From positions 3,596,001 to 3,660,000 of the forward strand of contig NZ_JAUCES010000005.1 of assembly GCF_030348825.1 (NCBI RefSeq): 64,000 bases of DNA, given 5' to 3'. This DNA is from Fictibacillus sp. b24 (GTDB lineage Bacteria > Bacillota > Bacilli > Bacillales > Fictibacillaceae). The translations under genes and the position numbers were made by a program. The notes under the pieces were generated by a model that saw only the letters and a list, made by a program, of their open reading frames with translations, made no database searches and was not told the origin of the DNA. Shown piece after piece: positions 45,524 to 53,913 of the stretch (the first letter of the stretch is position 1; each line of letters starts with the position of its first letter).

Positions 45524-45595
45524 CTCCCCTCCTCCTTTCAATAGTTGTGCGGTGGCAGAGTAGTTTCTCCGCCACTCACACACTTAAAAATTTTC

Positions 45596-46906
45596 TTATT
45601 TCTTAGGTACTTTTAAGTCAGGGTAAGCATTTTGTGCTTTTTGATAAAATTCTTTAATCGCAGCTTCTTTTGATTTTTTACCAGTTACATACTGCTGAAC
45701 AGCATTTCCGTAGAGCGTATCTAACTGCTGATCATACTTTGTTACGATTCCAGGAGTAATCTCTTTTGACTGCTCCAAGAAGAATTGATAGTTGTTTTGT
45801 CCACCTAAGAACTTATCGCTAAAGTCATCTTTAATGGCATTTGTAACAGGAAGGTAAGATAAGACGTCTCCAGTTTCTTTACTCCAAGAAGTTAAGAATT
45901 CATCATCTTGAGTCATCATTTTTACAAATTTATAAGCAAGTTCTTTATTGTCAGACTTGTTGTAAACTCCAAGCCATGTTCCACCCCAGAAATATGGTGT
46001 CGGACCGCTTGTTACAGCCCAATCTCCAACAGACTCTTTTACGTTTGTTTTTAAAACGCTATGAAGGCCCCATGTTGGAAGAACATAAGAGAATACTTGA
46101 GTTTCTTTCTCTTTTCCACCCTCTTTTACCTTAACAGGCTTATCCATTCCTTCGAACCATGATGGAGACCATTCAGGAGCAAGAGCTGTGTAGCTGTTAT
46201 CACGAAGCTTTTTAGAATAATCCATGTACTCAATTTTTTCTTCCGTCAGCTGCAATTCATTCTTATCGTTCACCCATGGCTGTGGGTTGTCACCTTGTGC
46301 GAACCAGCGAATTGAACCTTCGTCTGGGAACATGCTATAGCCTTTTTCTTTCATTTTTTCAGCTACTTCAAATACTTTATCCATAGAGCTCATCATTTCT
46401 CCAACTTGAGCTGGATCGTCTGTCCCTAATACTTCCTTCGCAATGCTGCGCTTATAATAAATTCCTCCTGGAGTTGTTTGCCAAGATAATGCACGTACAT
46501 CGCCATCTTTATCTTTTCCTAGATCGAATACATATGGTACGTATTTATCAGATAACTCATCTGCGTTGTACGGTTTTTCTGATAAGTTTTCCCAGTAACC
46601 TGCATCAACCCATTGTTTTAAAAAGGCAATCTCACCTGTGAATACGTCAGGTGCTCCAACTCCACTTTCCAATACTGGCTTTAACTTTGTTGGATAGTCT
46701 GCAATTGGCACAATCGTTAATTCTACTTTTACGCCATTTTTTTCTTCAAACGTTTTAATAGGCTTCTTAAGCTCATCTGTAAATGACCAAATTCTTAAAT
46801 CAACGTCTTTCTTTCCGTTGCCTGATGTTTTTGAATCGCTAGAACAACCTGCAAATAACCCTACTACCAGCATTAAAGCTAAAAACATACTTAACTTCTT
46901 TTTCAT
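45596..46906 (-). CDS. sugar-binding lipoprotein (ABC importer)
   Basis: 436 residues. Signal peptide with lipobox LFAGC and lipidated Cys21, then a family-1 solute-binding fold (DLRIWSFTDELKKPIKTFEEKNG; AFLKQWVDAGYWENLSEKPYN). It delivers a sugar, probably a beta-glucoside oligomer given the GH1 enzyme in the operon. It is the first structural gene, with two LacI-type operators upstream, which implies repression in the absence of inducer. Confidence 0.92.
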   Translation of the reverse strand: MKKKLSMFLALMLVVGLFAGCSSDSKTSGNGKKDVDLRIWSFTDELKKPIKTFEEKNGVKVELTIVPIADYPTKLKPVLESGVGAPDVFTGEIAFLKQWVDAGYWENLSEKPYNADELSDKYVPYVFDLGKDKDGDVRALSWQTTPGGIYYKRSIAKEVLGTDDPAQVGEMMSSMDKVFEVAEKMKEKGYSMFPDEGSIRWFAQGDNPQPWVNDKNELQLTEEKIEYMDYSKKLRDNSYTALAPEWSPSWFEGMDKPVKVKEGGKEKETQVFSYVLPTWGLHSVLKTNVKESVGDWAVTSGPTPYFWGGTWLGVYNKSDNKELAYKFVKMMTQDDEFLTSWSKETGDVLSYLPVTNAIKDDFSDKFLGGQNNYQFFLEQSKEITPGIVTKYDQQLDTLYGNAVQQYVTGKKSKEAAIKEFYQKAQNAYPDLKVPKK

Positions 46907-46943
46907 TCAAATACCCCTTCCCCTTGCATTATTTTTATTTTTG

Positions 46944-46957
46944 CGAAAGCGGTTTCG
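46944..46957. promoter_or_regulatory. operator O1 of the beta-glucoside operon
   Basis: CGAAAGCGGTTTCG, near-palindromic LacI-family site 38 bp before the binding-protein start. Its centre is 34 bp from O2. Confidence 0.85.
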
Positions 46958-46977
46958 TTTCCGTTTAAAAAAATATT

Positions 46978-46991
46978 CGAAACCGCTTTCG
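46978..46991. promoter_or_regulatory. operator O2 of the beta-glucoside operon
   Basis: CGAAACCGCTTTCG, the exact reverse complement of O1. The pair could bind a LacI-family tetramer or two dimers. A CcpA cre reading is possible but the match is better to O3. Confidence 0.85.
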
Positions 46992-47013
46992 AAAAGCCCG
47001 AAAAAAATTTTCT

Positions 47014-48024
47014 TTATTTTTTTTGCGAACAAGACTCTCGGATGACCAGTTCTACTGGCAAACATTTAGATGTGATCAGCTTTTTCTTTTGAGAAATTTG
47101 TTCCATCAGCAACTTTGCTGCTTGAAAACCTATTAAATCAGTATCTTGCTTGATTGTTGTTAATTTAGGGGTAATGTATGCTGCCATTTCAATGTCATCA
47201 TACCCAACAATTGAAATATCCTCTGGCACTCTCAACCCTTTTTCCTTGATCGCTTCTATGGCTCCGATTGCCATATGGTCTCCAGCTACAAATACAGCTG
47301 TAGGCATATCCTTTAAAGATAGAAGTTTTTCCATGGCTGCTCGACCTTCCTCGATGGAAAACAAACCGCCATTTATCAAATAACCTTCAAGTATCGGAAG
47401 CTTTAAGTCACTCATTGCTTTCTTGTACCCTTTGATCCGCTCTGTACCGGCATCTGTAGATGGGTCCCCCGATATGTGTGCAATCTTCGTATGACCCAGT
47501 GAGTTTAAGTAATTTACAGCTAGCTTGCCGCCTTCAATATTGTCCGAAAACACTAAACTGCAGTTTTGATTATTCATATCAATAACGACAATAGGAATGG
47601 CGCTGTTAATCATCTCTTGTACTTGCGGATCTTGTGGATCAGAACAAATCACAACAATTCCATCCACAGCTCGATAAGAAAAGTGTTCTAAGTAGCTTAT
47701 ATCTCGATTACGCAGATTTCGGGAAGCAAAAATTAAATCATATCCTTCCCGTTCTGCTTGTTTTCTGAAACTTTCTATTATCGCACTAAAGAACGGGTGC
47801 TTCATTCCAACCTCATTAGCTTCCGAAAACATCACACCGATTGTCCAAGACTTTTTCGTCGAAAGAGATTGCGCGTGAGCATTTGGCAGATAACCCATGT
47901 CTTCAACTGCTTGCAATATCTTCTTTTTCGTCTTTTCGCTCACATCTGAGTAATTATTAAGTGCTTTTGAAACGGTAGTCGTTGAAAATCCCGTTTTTTT
48001 TGCAATGTCATAGATTGTAGCCAT
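47014..48024 (-). CDS. LacI-family transcription regulator
   Basis: 336 residues: HTH at 3-22 (TIYDIAKKTGFSTTTVSKAL), hinge NAHAQSLS, then a periplasmic-binding-like sensor (60-330). It should repress the downstream ABC/GH1 operon through O1/O2 and itself through O3, releasing on a beta-glucoside-type inducer. The sensor domain is of the GalR/LacI class without a known ligand. It lies upstream and in the same direction as the genes it probably controls. Confidence 0.92.
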   Translation of the reverse strand: MATIYDIAKKTGFSTTTVSKALNNYSDVSEKTKKKILQAVEDMGYLPNAHAQSLSTKKSWTIGVMFSEANEVGMKHPFFSAIIESFRKQAEREGYDLIFASRNLRNRDISYLEHFSYRAVDGIVVICSDPQDPQVQEMINSAIPIVVIDMNNQNCSLVFSDNIEGGKLAVNYLNSLGHTKIAHISGDPSTDAGTERIKGYKKAMSDLKLPILEGYLINGGLFSIEEGRAAMEKLLSLKDMPTAVFVAGDHMAIGAIEAIKEKGLRVPEDISIVGYDDIEMAAYITPKLTTIKQDTDLIGFQAAKLLMEQISQKKKLITSKCLPVELVIRESCSQKK

Positions 48025-48042
48025 TAGTTATCTCCTCTTTAT

Positions 48043-48094
48043 CGAAAGCGCTTTCGTTATTTGAAATTATACTCCTTCAAATGATAAGTTTCAA
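48043..48094 (-). promoter_or_regulatory. lacI-type gene promoter and operator O3
   Basis: Reverse strand TTGAAA (48094-48089), 17-bp spacer and TATAAT (48071-48066), a near-consensus sigma-A promoter. The perfect palindrome CGAAAGCGCTTTCG (48056-48043) begins 9 nt after the -10, covering the likely start point and giving autorepression. Confidence 0.88.
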
Positions 48095-48152
48095 TATAAA
48101 ATTTATAAAAAAAAGACAGGAAGCATTCCCTTCCCATCTTGAAAGTAGTCTA

Positions 48153-49394
48153 TTAATCTCGATTTAGAAACAAGCTTGCAATCTTCACTGCTTTTTCATA
48201 CTGCTTCGTGTCCGCATAATGATGATATAATTGCTTTCCAAACTTTTCGACTCTACTAAATTGATTTTCAGATTGAAAGAATGGAAGTGCTATGTTTTCT
48301 AAGTAATCAAAATAAGATTTCATCTCTCCCTTTATTAAGAATAGATGAAGCTGAAATAAATGGAGGTATAAATAGTGCTTCATAATTTTGGAAGCCGTAA
48401 ACCCCTCTTCTGCGCTCTTCAATTGTTGTTTTCGTGATTGCAATTCCCCATCGATGCTGTTATCCAAAAAATTATATAGACGGTTTAAGTAAATCGCTGT
48501 TTTCTTGTTAGCCATCTTTAGTGCTTTTTGATAATAGATATGAGCATTCTTATAGTCTTTTCTTTTAAAATATTCGAGTCCAAGATTATGCAGCAGCATG
48601 CCTATAATACCGATCTCGTTTAAGGTATCGCTATCTTGTATCAATTGATGGTATCGGCTTACTTTTTGTTCAAAATCATGTATCGTAGCACTTTCTATTT
48701 GAAGCAGCATTAACGATTCTGCTTGAATGGCTCTAGAGAAGTTATTGTTTCTCTTAAAATAGTCCACCGCTTTTTTGGCATTTATATATGCCATTGTTTT
48801 GGATTCAACCCATTGATAAGCCATTGCTAAATGATAGCAGCATTCTTCATTTCCATAGACGTCCATGTTTATCGTCGTTAAGATCTCCACAGCTTTTTTA
48901 CGATTTTCTATAAGGAAATCGTTGCATTTCTGTAAGTAATAAATACCTGTTACATGCTTATGCATATTTTCCTCATAAGGACTCAGGTGCTCATTATTTA
49001 ATTTGTTTATGATATTAACTACTTTTGGAATCTCTTTTTTCAACAGGTAATATCGAGCCAAGACCAATTGATATAGTGCTGCATGTTTTGAGAACTGAAT
49101 GATTGGAAATTGATCCAATTCGTTTTTGGTTCTCTCTACCTCTTTCATCCTTTGCATGATGATAGAATTATGCCACTGGTGGAGTTTCTTTTCCATGCTT
49201 TGAAAGAACTCGATCTCCTTATGTATATCGATATCCAGGCGCTCTGAAAATAAAGCAATAATTTCTGTTGAGTACTTCGTCTGTCCTCGCTCAATTTTAC
49301 TGACATGTGTTGTTGTACAAATGTCTTTTCCTAGTTGTTCTTGAGAAAGTCCTCTTTTTTTACGATAAAACTTTATAATTTCTCCCTCAATCAT
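48153..49394 (-). CDS. XRE/TPR regulator (RRNPP-like, NprR-type position)
   Basis: 413 residues: an N-terminal XRE HTH (GEIIKFYRKKRGLSQEQLGKDI, about 4-60) followed by TPR-type helical repeats (YQLVLARYYLLKKE, GLEYFKRKDYKNAHIYYQKAL) to the end. This is the layout of RRNPP quorum-sensing receptors (PlcR, NprR, Rap). It sits next to an extracellular neutral protease gene, the same context as nprR-nprA in the B. cereus group, but no signal-peptide gene like nprX was seen after its stop. It may therefore sense a peptide encoded elsewhere or none at all. The ribosome site is GAGGAGAG. Confidence 0.78.
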   Translation of the reverse strand: MIEGEIIKFYRKKRGLSQEQLGKDICTTTHVSKIERGQTKYSTEIIALFSERLDIDIHKEIEFFQSMEKKLHQWHNSIIMQRMKEVERTKNELDQFPIIQFSKHAALYQLVLARYYLLKKEIPKVVNIINKLNNEHLSPYEENMHKHVTGIYYLQKCNDFLIENRKKAVEILTTINMDVYGNEECCYHLAMAYQWVESKTMAYINAKKAVDYFKRNNNFSRAIQAESLMLLQIESATIHDFEQKVSRYHQLIQDSDTLNEIGIIGMLLHNLGLEYFKRKDYKNAHIYYQKALKMANKKTAIYLNRLYNFLDNSIDGELQSRKQQLKSAEEGFTASKIMKHYLYLHLFQLHLFLIKGEMKSYFDYLENIALPFFQSENQFSRVEKFGKQLYHHYADTKQYEKAVKIASLFLNRD

Positions 49395-49502
49395 AGATGT
49401 CTCTCCTCATGAACAAATGTTTAATAATAAAAGTTTCTTTGCAAATAGGTTTTCTCCCTTCTAAGGTCATATTTTTAAGTCTTAATACCTACTATTTTCC
49501 CA

Positions 49503-49538
49503 TAAAAAATCCACGAAAGATTACTCTCTCGTGGATTT
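49503..49538 (-). terminator. terminator of the neutral protease gene
   Basis: AAATCCACGA (49507-49516) pairs with TCGTGGATTT (49529-49538). On the reverse strand a T-rich run follows. Confidence 0.85.
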
Positions 49539-49546
49539 GTAGTGTT

Positions 49547-51292
49547 TTATTGTGCTGGCACGCCAATCGCATCGTATGCGGCGATAACTGCTTTCGTTTC
49601 ATTTGACGGAGCACCGTTACGATCTGGATAAAGGTCACGAGCTGACTGGATTGCTGCAGCACGCATCTCTTTAAACCCTGAAGACGGTACAAGATAGTTT
49701 GTTAAAGCACGGTAGAAGATCTTCTCTGTTTTCGAACGCGTAATACCCGTAACTTTAACTCCACGATGCTCGCCGCCTTCTGAGATCAGGTAAGCCGCTT
49801 TATTGTTGATAGAGCTGTTAATATGAACGCCGCCTTTATCTAACTCACCTAAGTAACGGTCTTCATAATGATCTGGATAAGCATTGTCTTTTAACCCATA
49901 AACAGAAGAAAGTTTCTTAGATTTTGGATTACTCATTGAACGTAATCCTCCATCACCTGGGACGTTCGGTGTGAAAATATCTTCACCCATTTCCCATTCA
50001 GATGGACTCGTTAATCCATGTGAATGCATTTCAGACAAGGCACCAAAGATATCAGCCAAGGATTCATTGATCGCACCGGATTCTCCTTGGTATGTCAGGT
50101 TTGCAGTCTTGGAGATTACACCATGTGTCATCTCATGCCCCGCAACGTCCATCGCTCCTGCTAGTGAGCTGAAAAGAATACCGTCCCCATCACCGTAGAG
50201 CATCTGCTTTCCGTTCCAAGCAGCATTATTCCATTTTGATCCAATGTGTACAGTACTAATGATCGGCATTCCCTTTCCATCAATACTGTTACGTTTATGA
50301 ATACTTTGGTAGTAATTATTTACTTTGATTGAGTTTGAATGTGCAGAAACCGCCGCAGGGTCAGCAAAGAAAGATGTTCCTGTTTCAACTTCAAAACCGG
50401 TAAATCCAAAAAGTCCAGATAAAAGAAGGTAAACAGTCTCTCCCATTCGATTCGCTTTAAAAGTATGAACCGGTACGATGTTCGGATTCGTTGTAGTTCC
50501 GCCAGCAATTGCTGCACCATGAAGATAGCTTTTACCTGAAACATTGTCTTTTACAGCAATAAAGTTCTGAATCTTACCAAAAACATCTAACCCTCGACCA
50601 GTAATTGGTGTAACCGCTGGCGCATCAGCTTCATGGACTGCATTAAAATGGTCAATGATCTCACCAGTAGTTGCATCAATAAAATAATGATAGTAGCCTG
50701 GCGCAGGAACAGAAGTTGAAACTTTTACTAAATACGTTAAGTAGTTTCTTCCTTCATGCGGGTAGATCGTTAGTTCTGTTTCTACTCCGTCATAATTCTT
50801 AACTTCTCCTATTTGCGATACCACTTGCTCTTTAGCTGTTCCTTCTGCGTCTTCCTTTGTAATAGAAGGTTCAGTAGGAATAATGGATCTCGCTAATGTT
50901 TGAGTTACCTTACCAAAAGAAGCATACACGTTGTTATCTGCATCCAGAGCAACAGTTTGTCCACTGCCATAGATCGGAATGCCATTATACTGCTCAACAG
51001 TACGAACGTGGTATGTATTTGTCGCACTATCTGCAAACTCACTTACAATCTTAAACTGATCACCAATTGAAGATGTTGATCTTGCACCAACCTCTGAAAC
51101 CACTTGTGATTGCAAATAAGCTTTTACGATCTCAGCTTTGCTCAATCCTTCAGGTGCTTGGAATAACACGGATGACGTATTTGCGCTTGCACTGGATCCA
51201 GGTACTGAAAAACCACCAAGTGTAACCGATAATGCTAAAACGGCTGGAATGACCACTTTCTTGTTTAAGCTTTTTTGTTTTTTCTTCTTCAA
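49547..51292 (-). CDS. npr: bacillolysin-type neutral metalloprotease (M4)
   Basis: About 581 residues from TTG 51292: signal peptide (basic KKKKQKSLNKK, then a hydrophobic core ending SSASA), FTP/PepSY propeptide (about 45-210), then the M4 domain with zinc motif HEMTH (386-390; Glu387 catalytic) and third ligand Glu410 in GAINESLADIFG. It is a secreted, self-processing thermolysin relative. AGAGGTGA precedes the chosen start. The open frame runs on to 51538, but that part overlaps the divergent gene's start and is not credible coding. Confidence 0.93.
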   Translation of the reverse strand: MKKKKQKSLNKKVVIPAVLALSVTLGGFSVPGSSASANTSSVLFQAPEGLSKAEIVKAYLQSQVVSEVGARSTSSIGDQFKIVSEFADSATNTYHVRTVEQYNGIPIYGSGQTVALDADNNVYASFGKVTQTLARSIIPTEPSITKEDAEGTAKEQVVSQIGEVKNYDGVETELTIYPHEGRNYLTYLVKVSTSVPAPGYYHYFIDATTGEIIDHFNAVHEADAPAVTPITGRGLDVFGKIQNFIAVKDNVSGKSYLHGAAIAGGTTTNPNIVPVHTFKANRMGETVYLLLSGLFGFTGFEVETGTSFFADPAAVSAHSNSIKVNNYYQSIHKRNSIDGKGMPIISTVHIGSKWNNAAWNGKQMLYGDGDGILFSSLAGAMDVAGHEMTHGVISKTANLTYQGESGAINESLADIFGALSEMHSHGLTSPSEWEMGEDIFTPNVPGDGGLRSMSNPKSKKLSSVYGLKDNAYPDHYEDRYLGELDKGGVHINSSINNKAAYLISEGGEHRGVKVTGITRSKTEKIFYRALTNYLVPSSGFKEMRAAAIQSARDLYPDRNGAPSNETKAVIAAYDAIGVPAQ

Positions 51293-51523
51293 CCCATTCA
51301 CCTCTTCTTCATAATGTGCTTCCGGAATAATTCCAATTATTAAGAAGATTGTAAAAGTGGTCAATTGGGTTAAATTTCGTACGGTTTTTCGGGCTTTTAT
51401 AGATTTTGTGTCCACATTCGACAAAAAATCTCTATGTTTTTTCATGCGATTAACCCAATAACAATCTTCCAATAATTCTGTAATAATAGGGTCTAACCAA
51501 CGAGATGAGGGGGGCTGAATGTG

Positions 51524-52183
51524 ATGGGCAAATTCCATAATGGGCTGGTTCTAATAGGATTATGCTCTGTTTCCTTTTATTGCGGAGCACAAATTGCCGG
51601 CCAAACAGAAGCAGCATTTTCAAGTAATGCCCTGCTAAAACCGATTGAAGTTTCAGCTGCCATCGTTTTCCCGTCCACCATTCAAAAGCTGACCCGAAGC
51701 GCTAAACAAATACATGTGGACATGCTCTCTGTTTACGAAAGCATTCCGCAAGTATCAGATGATTCAACTTTACAAGAGTTAAAGGAAGCATTAGCTGACC
51801 TCACAGTAAAGGAACGGGAACTGCGGTCTTTATTATTTAGATTTGAAAACGAGTACAATGAGCTAGCTGCCTATCATAAACAAGTTAGAAAACTAGATCA
51901 GAATACATACCGATTTGTCCTAGAGGGTTGGAATGAAATAGATGGGAAAGCCAAGCAAATTAAGCAAACAATTGATTTTCAATACATGGAAAAATATCGT
52001 TTCTCTATTGAGTTACGCATTAAAAAATTGGAAGATGCGGCAAGTACTCAATCTTCCGAAGAGCTTGGAGAAGCTCCAGAGGCAACACCCTCTGCAAATA
52101 AGACAGAGATCTTAGACCAAAACGAAGGAGTGCCAGAACATGATGAAAAAAGTCTTAAAAATAACAATGAAACTAATGAGTAG
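51524..52183 (+). CDS. DUF4047-type protein of the SipW locus
   Basis: About 219 residues: N-terminal signal or anchor (6-22), then a long helical region with coiled coil (about 50-165) and a Glu/Pro-rich tail. DUF4047 proteins occur upstream of sipW in Bacillus. The TQAAFSS-like start (QTEAAFSSNA) resembles the region that follows SipW cleavage in TasA/CalY, so it may itself be a SipW substrate. ATG 51524 has AGGGGGG upstream (GTG 51521 also fits). The sipW gene overlaps its end by 44 bp. Confidence 0.75.
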   Translation: MGKFHNGLVLIGLCSVSFYCGAQIAGQTEAAFSSNALLKPIEVSAAIVFPSTIQKLTRSAKQIHVDMLSVYESIPQVSDDSTLQELKEALADLTVKERELRSLLFRFENEYNELAAYHKQVRKLDQNTYRFVLEGWNEIDGKAKQIKQTIDFQYMEKYRFSIELRIKKLEDAASTQSSEELGEAPEATPSANKTEILDQNEGVPEHDEKSLKNNNETNE

Positions 52184-52685
52184 TGCCTTCGTTGTTGTCA
52201 TTTGTTTGCTCGCTTTTATGATTCTATCTTCACGCGTTTCAGGAGCTGAACCTTCCGTTTTCGGCTATCAGATAAAAGCTGTATTATCTGGGTCAATGGA
52301 ACCTATCTTTCAAACAGGATCTATCATTTCTATTAAACAAGCAGAAAACCCTGACTCCTTTAAAAAAGGAGAAATCATAACCTTTCAAATGGAAGACAAG
52401 CTGATCACTCACAGAATCGTTGGTGTTCATCATAAAAATGGACAAGTTTCTTATGATACTAAAGGGGATAACAATGACGGGGCCGATATGTGGTCCGTGC
52501 CTTCAAATGATGTAATCGGGAGCTATACGGGATTTACAATTCCCTACGCAGGCTATGCGTTAAATGTGACTCAATCTAAGGAAGCTTCTGCTCTATTATT
52601 ATTTATTCCAGGGCTTTTTCTATTCGGTTCAGCTGTCTTTTCTATTGTGAATGCAGCTAGAAAATTAGATGTGGAAAAAGCATAA
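52140..52685 (+). CDS. sipW: signal peptidase I, SipW (ER type)
   Basis: 181 residues with an N-terminal transmembrane helix (12-31), the nucleophile in SGSMEP (Ser52), His91 in THRIVGV in place of the usual Lys, and a second C-terminal membrane span (150-170). The Ser/His pair marks the archaeal/ER-type signal peptidase branch that in B. subtilis processes TasA and TapA. The next gene, a CalY/TasA-like protein, is its expected substrate. GAAGGAG precedes the ATG. Confidence 0.93.
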   Translation: MMKKVLKITMKLMSSAFVVVICLLAFMILSSRVSGAEPSVFGYQIKAVLSGSMEPIFQTGSIISIKQAENPDSFKKGEIITFQMEDKLITHRIVGVHHKNGQVSYDTKGDNNDGADMWSVPSNDVIGSYTGFTIPYAGYALNVTQSKEASALLLFIPGLFLFGSAVFSIVNAARKLDVEKA

Positions 52686-52766
52686 ATTTAGGTTAGCTCT
52701 CTATGTATCTAACATACATACGAGTTTAATAAATCTGATTACATACTACTATTGGAGGTTGAGAAA

Positions 52767-53381
52767 ATGGGTTTTACAAAGACAGTAAGTAAAGGGGTAA
52801 TGACAGCAGCACTTGGTCTATCATTAATGGGCGGAGGAACGTTCGCTTACTTTAGTGACACGTTTGAGACAAAAAACACATTCGCATCAGGTACATTGGA
52901 TCTTTCCATAAATCCAAACGCCGTTGTTAACATTGACAACATTAAACCTGGCGATGAAGTGTACCGTGAATTTACGTTTGAAAACAAAGGTTCTCTAGAC
53001 ATCTATCAAGTATTGCTGGATACGAAATATACAGTTGAAGATGCAAAAGCTGATAATACAGATGATCTTGCAAACCACATTAAAGTAACAATCATGTACA
53101 ACACGAGCAGTGCAACTGTACCTGTCGTTGAGACGACTCTAGCCCAACTTAAAGAACAACAGCCTGATCTAACAGCAATTGATGAGTTTGTAGGTACCAC
53201 ACAGCGTCCTGACGGAATTCCTCCAGGCGAGAAAGAAAAAATGTTCGTATTATTCCAGTTCGTTGATAATGGCGAAGATCAAAACCAATTCCAAGGAGAT
53301 AAGCTCCAAGTAGATTGGACGTTCAATGCAAAACAAGCACCTGGCGCTTATAACGACGATACAGATCCAGAGAATAACTAA
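52767..53381 (+). CDS. calY: CalY/TasA-family fibre protein (camelysin family)
   Basis: About 204 residues: a signal peptide in MGFTKTVSKGVMTAALGLSL to about residue 27, GGGTFAYFSD (the SipW cleavage region and conserved post-cleavage FAYFSD), then a beta-rich domain (MYNTSSATV, VLFQFVDNG) typical of family M73/TasA. It is exported and cleaved by SipW and assembles into biofilm matrix fibres. ATG 52767 was chosen because TTGGAGGTTGAG lies just upstream. A terminator follows. Confidence 0.93.
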   Translation: MGFTKTVSKGVMTAALGLSLMGGGTFAYFSDTFETKNTFASGTLDLSINPNAVVNIDNIKPGDEVYREFTFENKGSLDIYQVLLDTKYTVEDAKADNTDDLANHIKVTIMYNTSSATVPVVETTLAQLKEQQPDLTAIDEFVGTTQRPDGIPPGEKEKMFVLFQFVDNGEDQNQFQGDKLQVDWTFNAKQAPGAYNDDTDPENN

Positions 53382-53394
53382 ATATTTGATAATG

Positions 53395-53422
53395 AAGAAC
53401 TGCTGTTAGAGCAGTTCTTTTT
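53395..53422 (+). terminator. terminator of the sipW-calY operon
   Basis: AAGAACTGCT (53395-53404) pairs with AGCAGTTCTT (53410-53419), loop GTTAG, then T5. Confidence 0.9.
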
Positions 53423-53453
53423 GTTAGGAGCAGGCTTAGTTGCTCTTGAAAGG

Positions 53454-53664
53454 GTTGATTTCCGTTTCAGGCTGCTCGCTTTCCGCGGGGCAGGCGGTGA
53501 GCCACATTCGTACGTTCCACTCTTAAGTGTCTCACCTGCCCCCTTATAAAAAAGTCCCTTGCTCCTGCGTCTACAAGTTAATGCTATCGCAGTGAGCTTC
53601 CTCGTCGCATGCCTTGCAAGAAGCTTCTCATGTGGCAGGCACGCACCTTACACTACAATCAACT
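53454..53664. repeat. long-hairpin dispersed repeat, copy 2
   Basis: Bounded by GTTGATT and AATCAACT like copy 1, and sharing the identical 44-nt block (53473-53516), GGTGAG...CTCACC and the CACTACAATCAACT end. The 3' arm is longer than in copy 1 and differs from 53539 on (211 versus 130 bp). No reliable coding frame lies in 53382-53913. The rest of that stretch (53665-53862) shows nothing I can name. Confidence 0.78.
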
Positions 53665-53862
53665 GTCATAGAAGAAATTAGGTTTGAAAGCAACCATCTC
53701 TTTAAAAAGTGTCTTTATTTATTACACGTTCGCGCAGTTGAATCTCGTCTGCGCGCAAGTTTAGCTAATTCCACTCAGGCTGCTGAACTTTACTCGCAGT
53801 TCCCTTCAATTCCCGATCACCTATGATTCTTTTTCACGCAGCAGGCTTTTACAGCAACAAAT

Positions 53863-53906
53863 AAGTTGATCTGTTTGGACAATTCACTTTCCAAACAGAT
53901 CAACTT
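53863..53906 (-). terminator. long perfect inverted repeat, terminator of aldolase gene
   Basis: AAGTTGATCTGTTTGGA (53863-53879) pairs perfectly over 17 bp with 53890-53906; the loop is 10 nt and TTATTTG follows on the reverse strand. Confidence 0.82.
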
Positions 53907-53913
53907 CTTCCAA

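Noticed and set aside
46944-46991. O1 and O2 together form a long inverted repeat that might act as a terminator after the lacI-type gene
   Set aside because: Reverse-strand sequence after the hairpin is A-rich, not U-rich, and each arm is separately a near-palindromic operator, so two protein sites explain it better.
49397-49606. Forward frame divergent from the XRE/TPR regulator that could encode a signal peptide
   Set aside because: No ribosome site before the candidate start, and it covers the protease terminator and the 3' end of the protease gene, so it looks like a chance frame.
51293-51538. N-terminal extension of the neutral protease of about 82 codons
   Set aside because: It overlaps the divergent DUF4047 gene and the intergenic promoters, and a good ribosome site and signal peptide begin only at 51292.
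53614-53826. Forward frame of about 70 codons between calY and the aldolase gene
   Set aside because: It begins inside the long-hairpin repeat, has no ribosome site and no recognisable family; chance frame.
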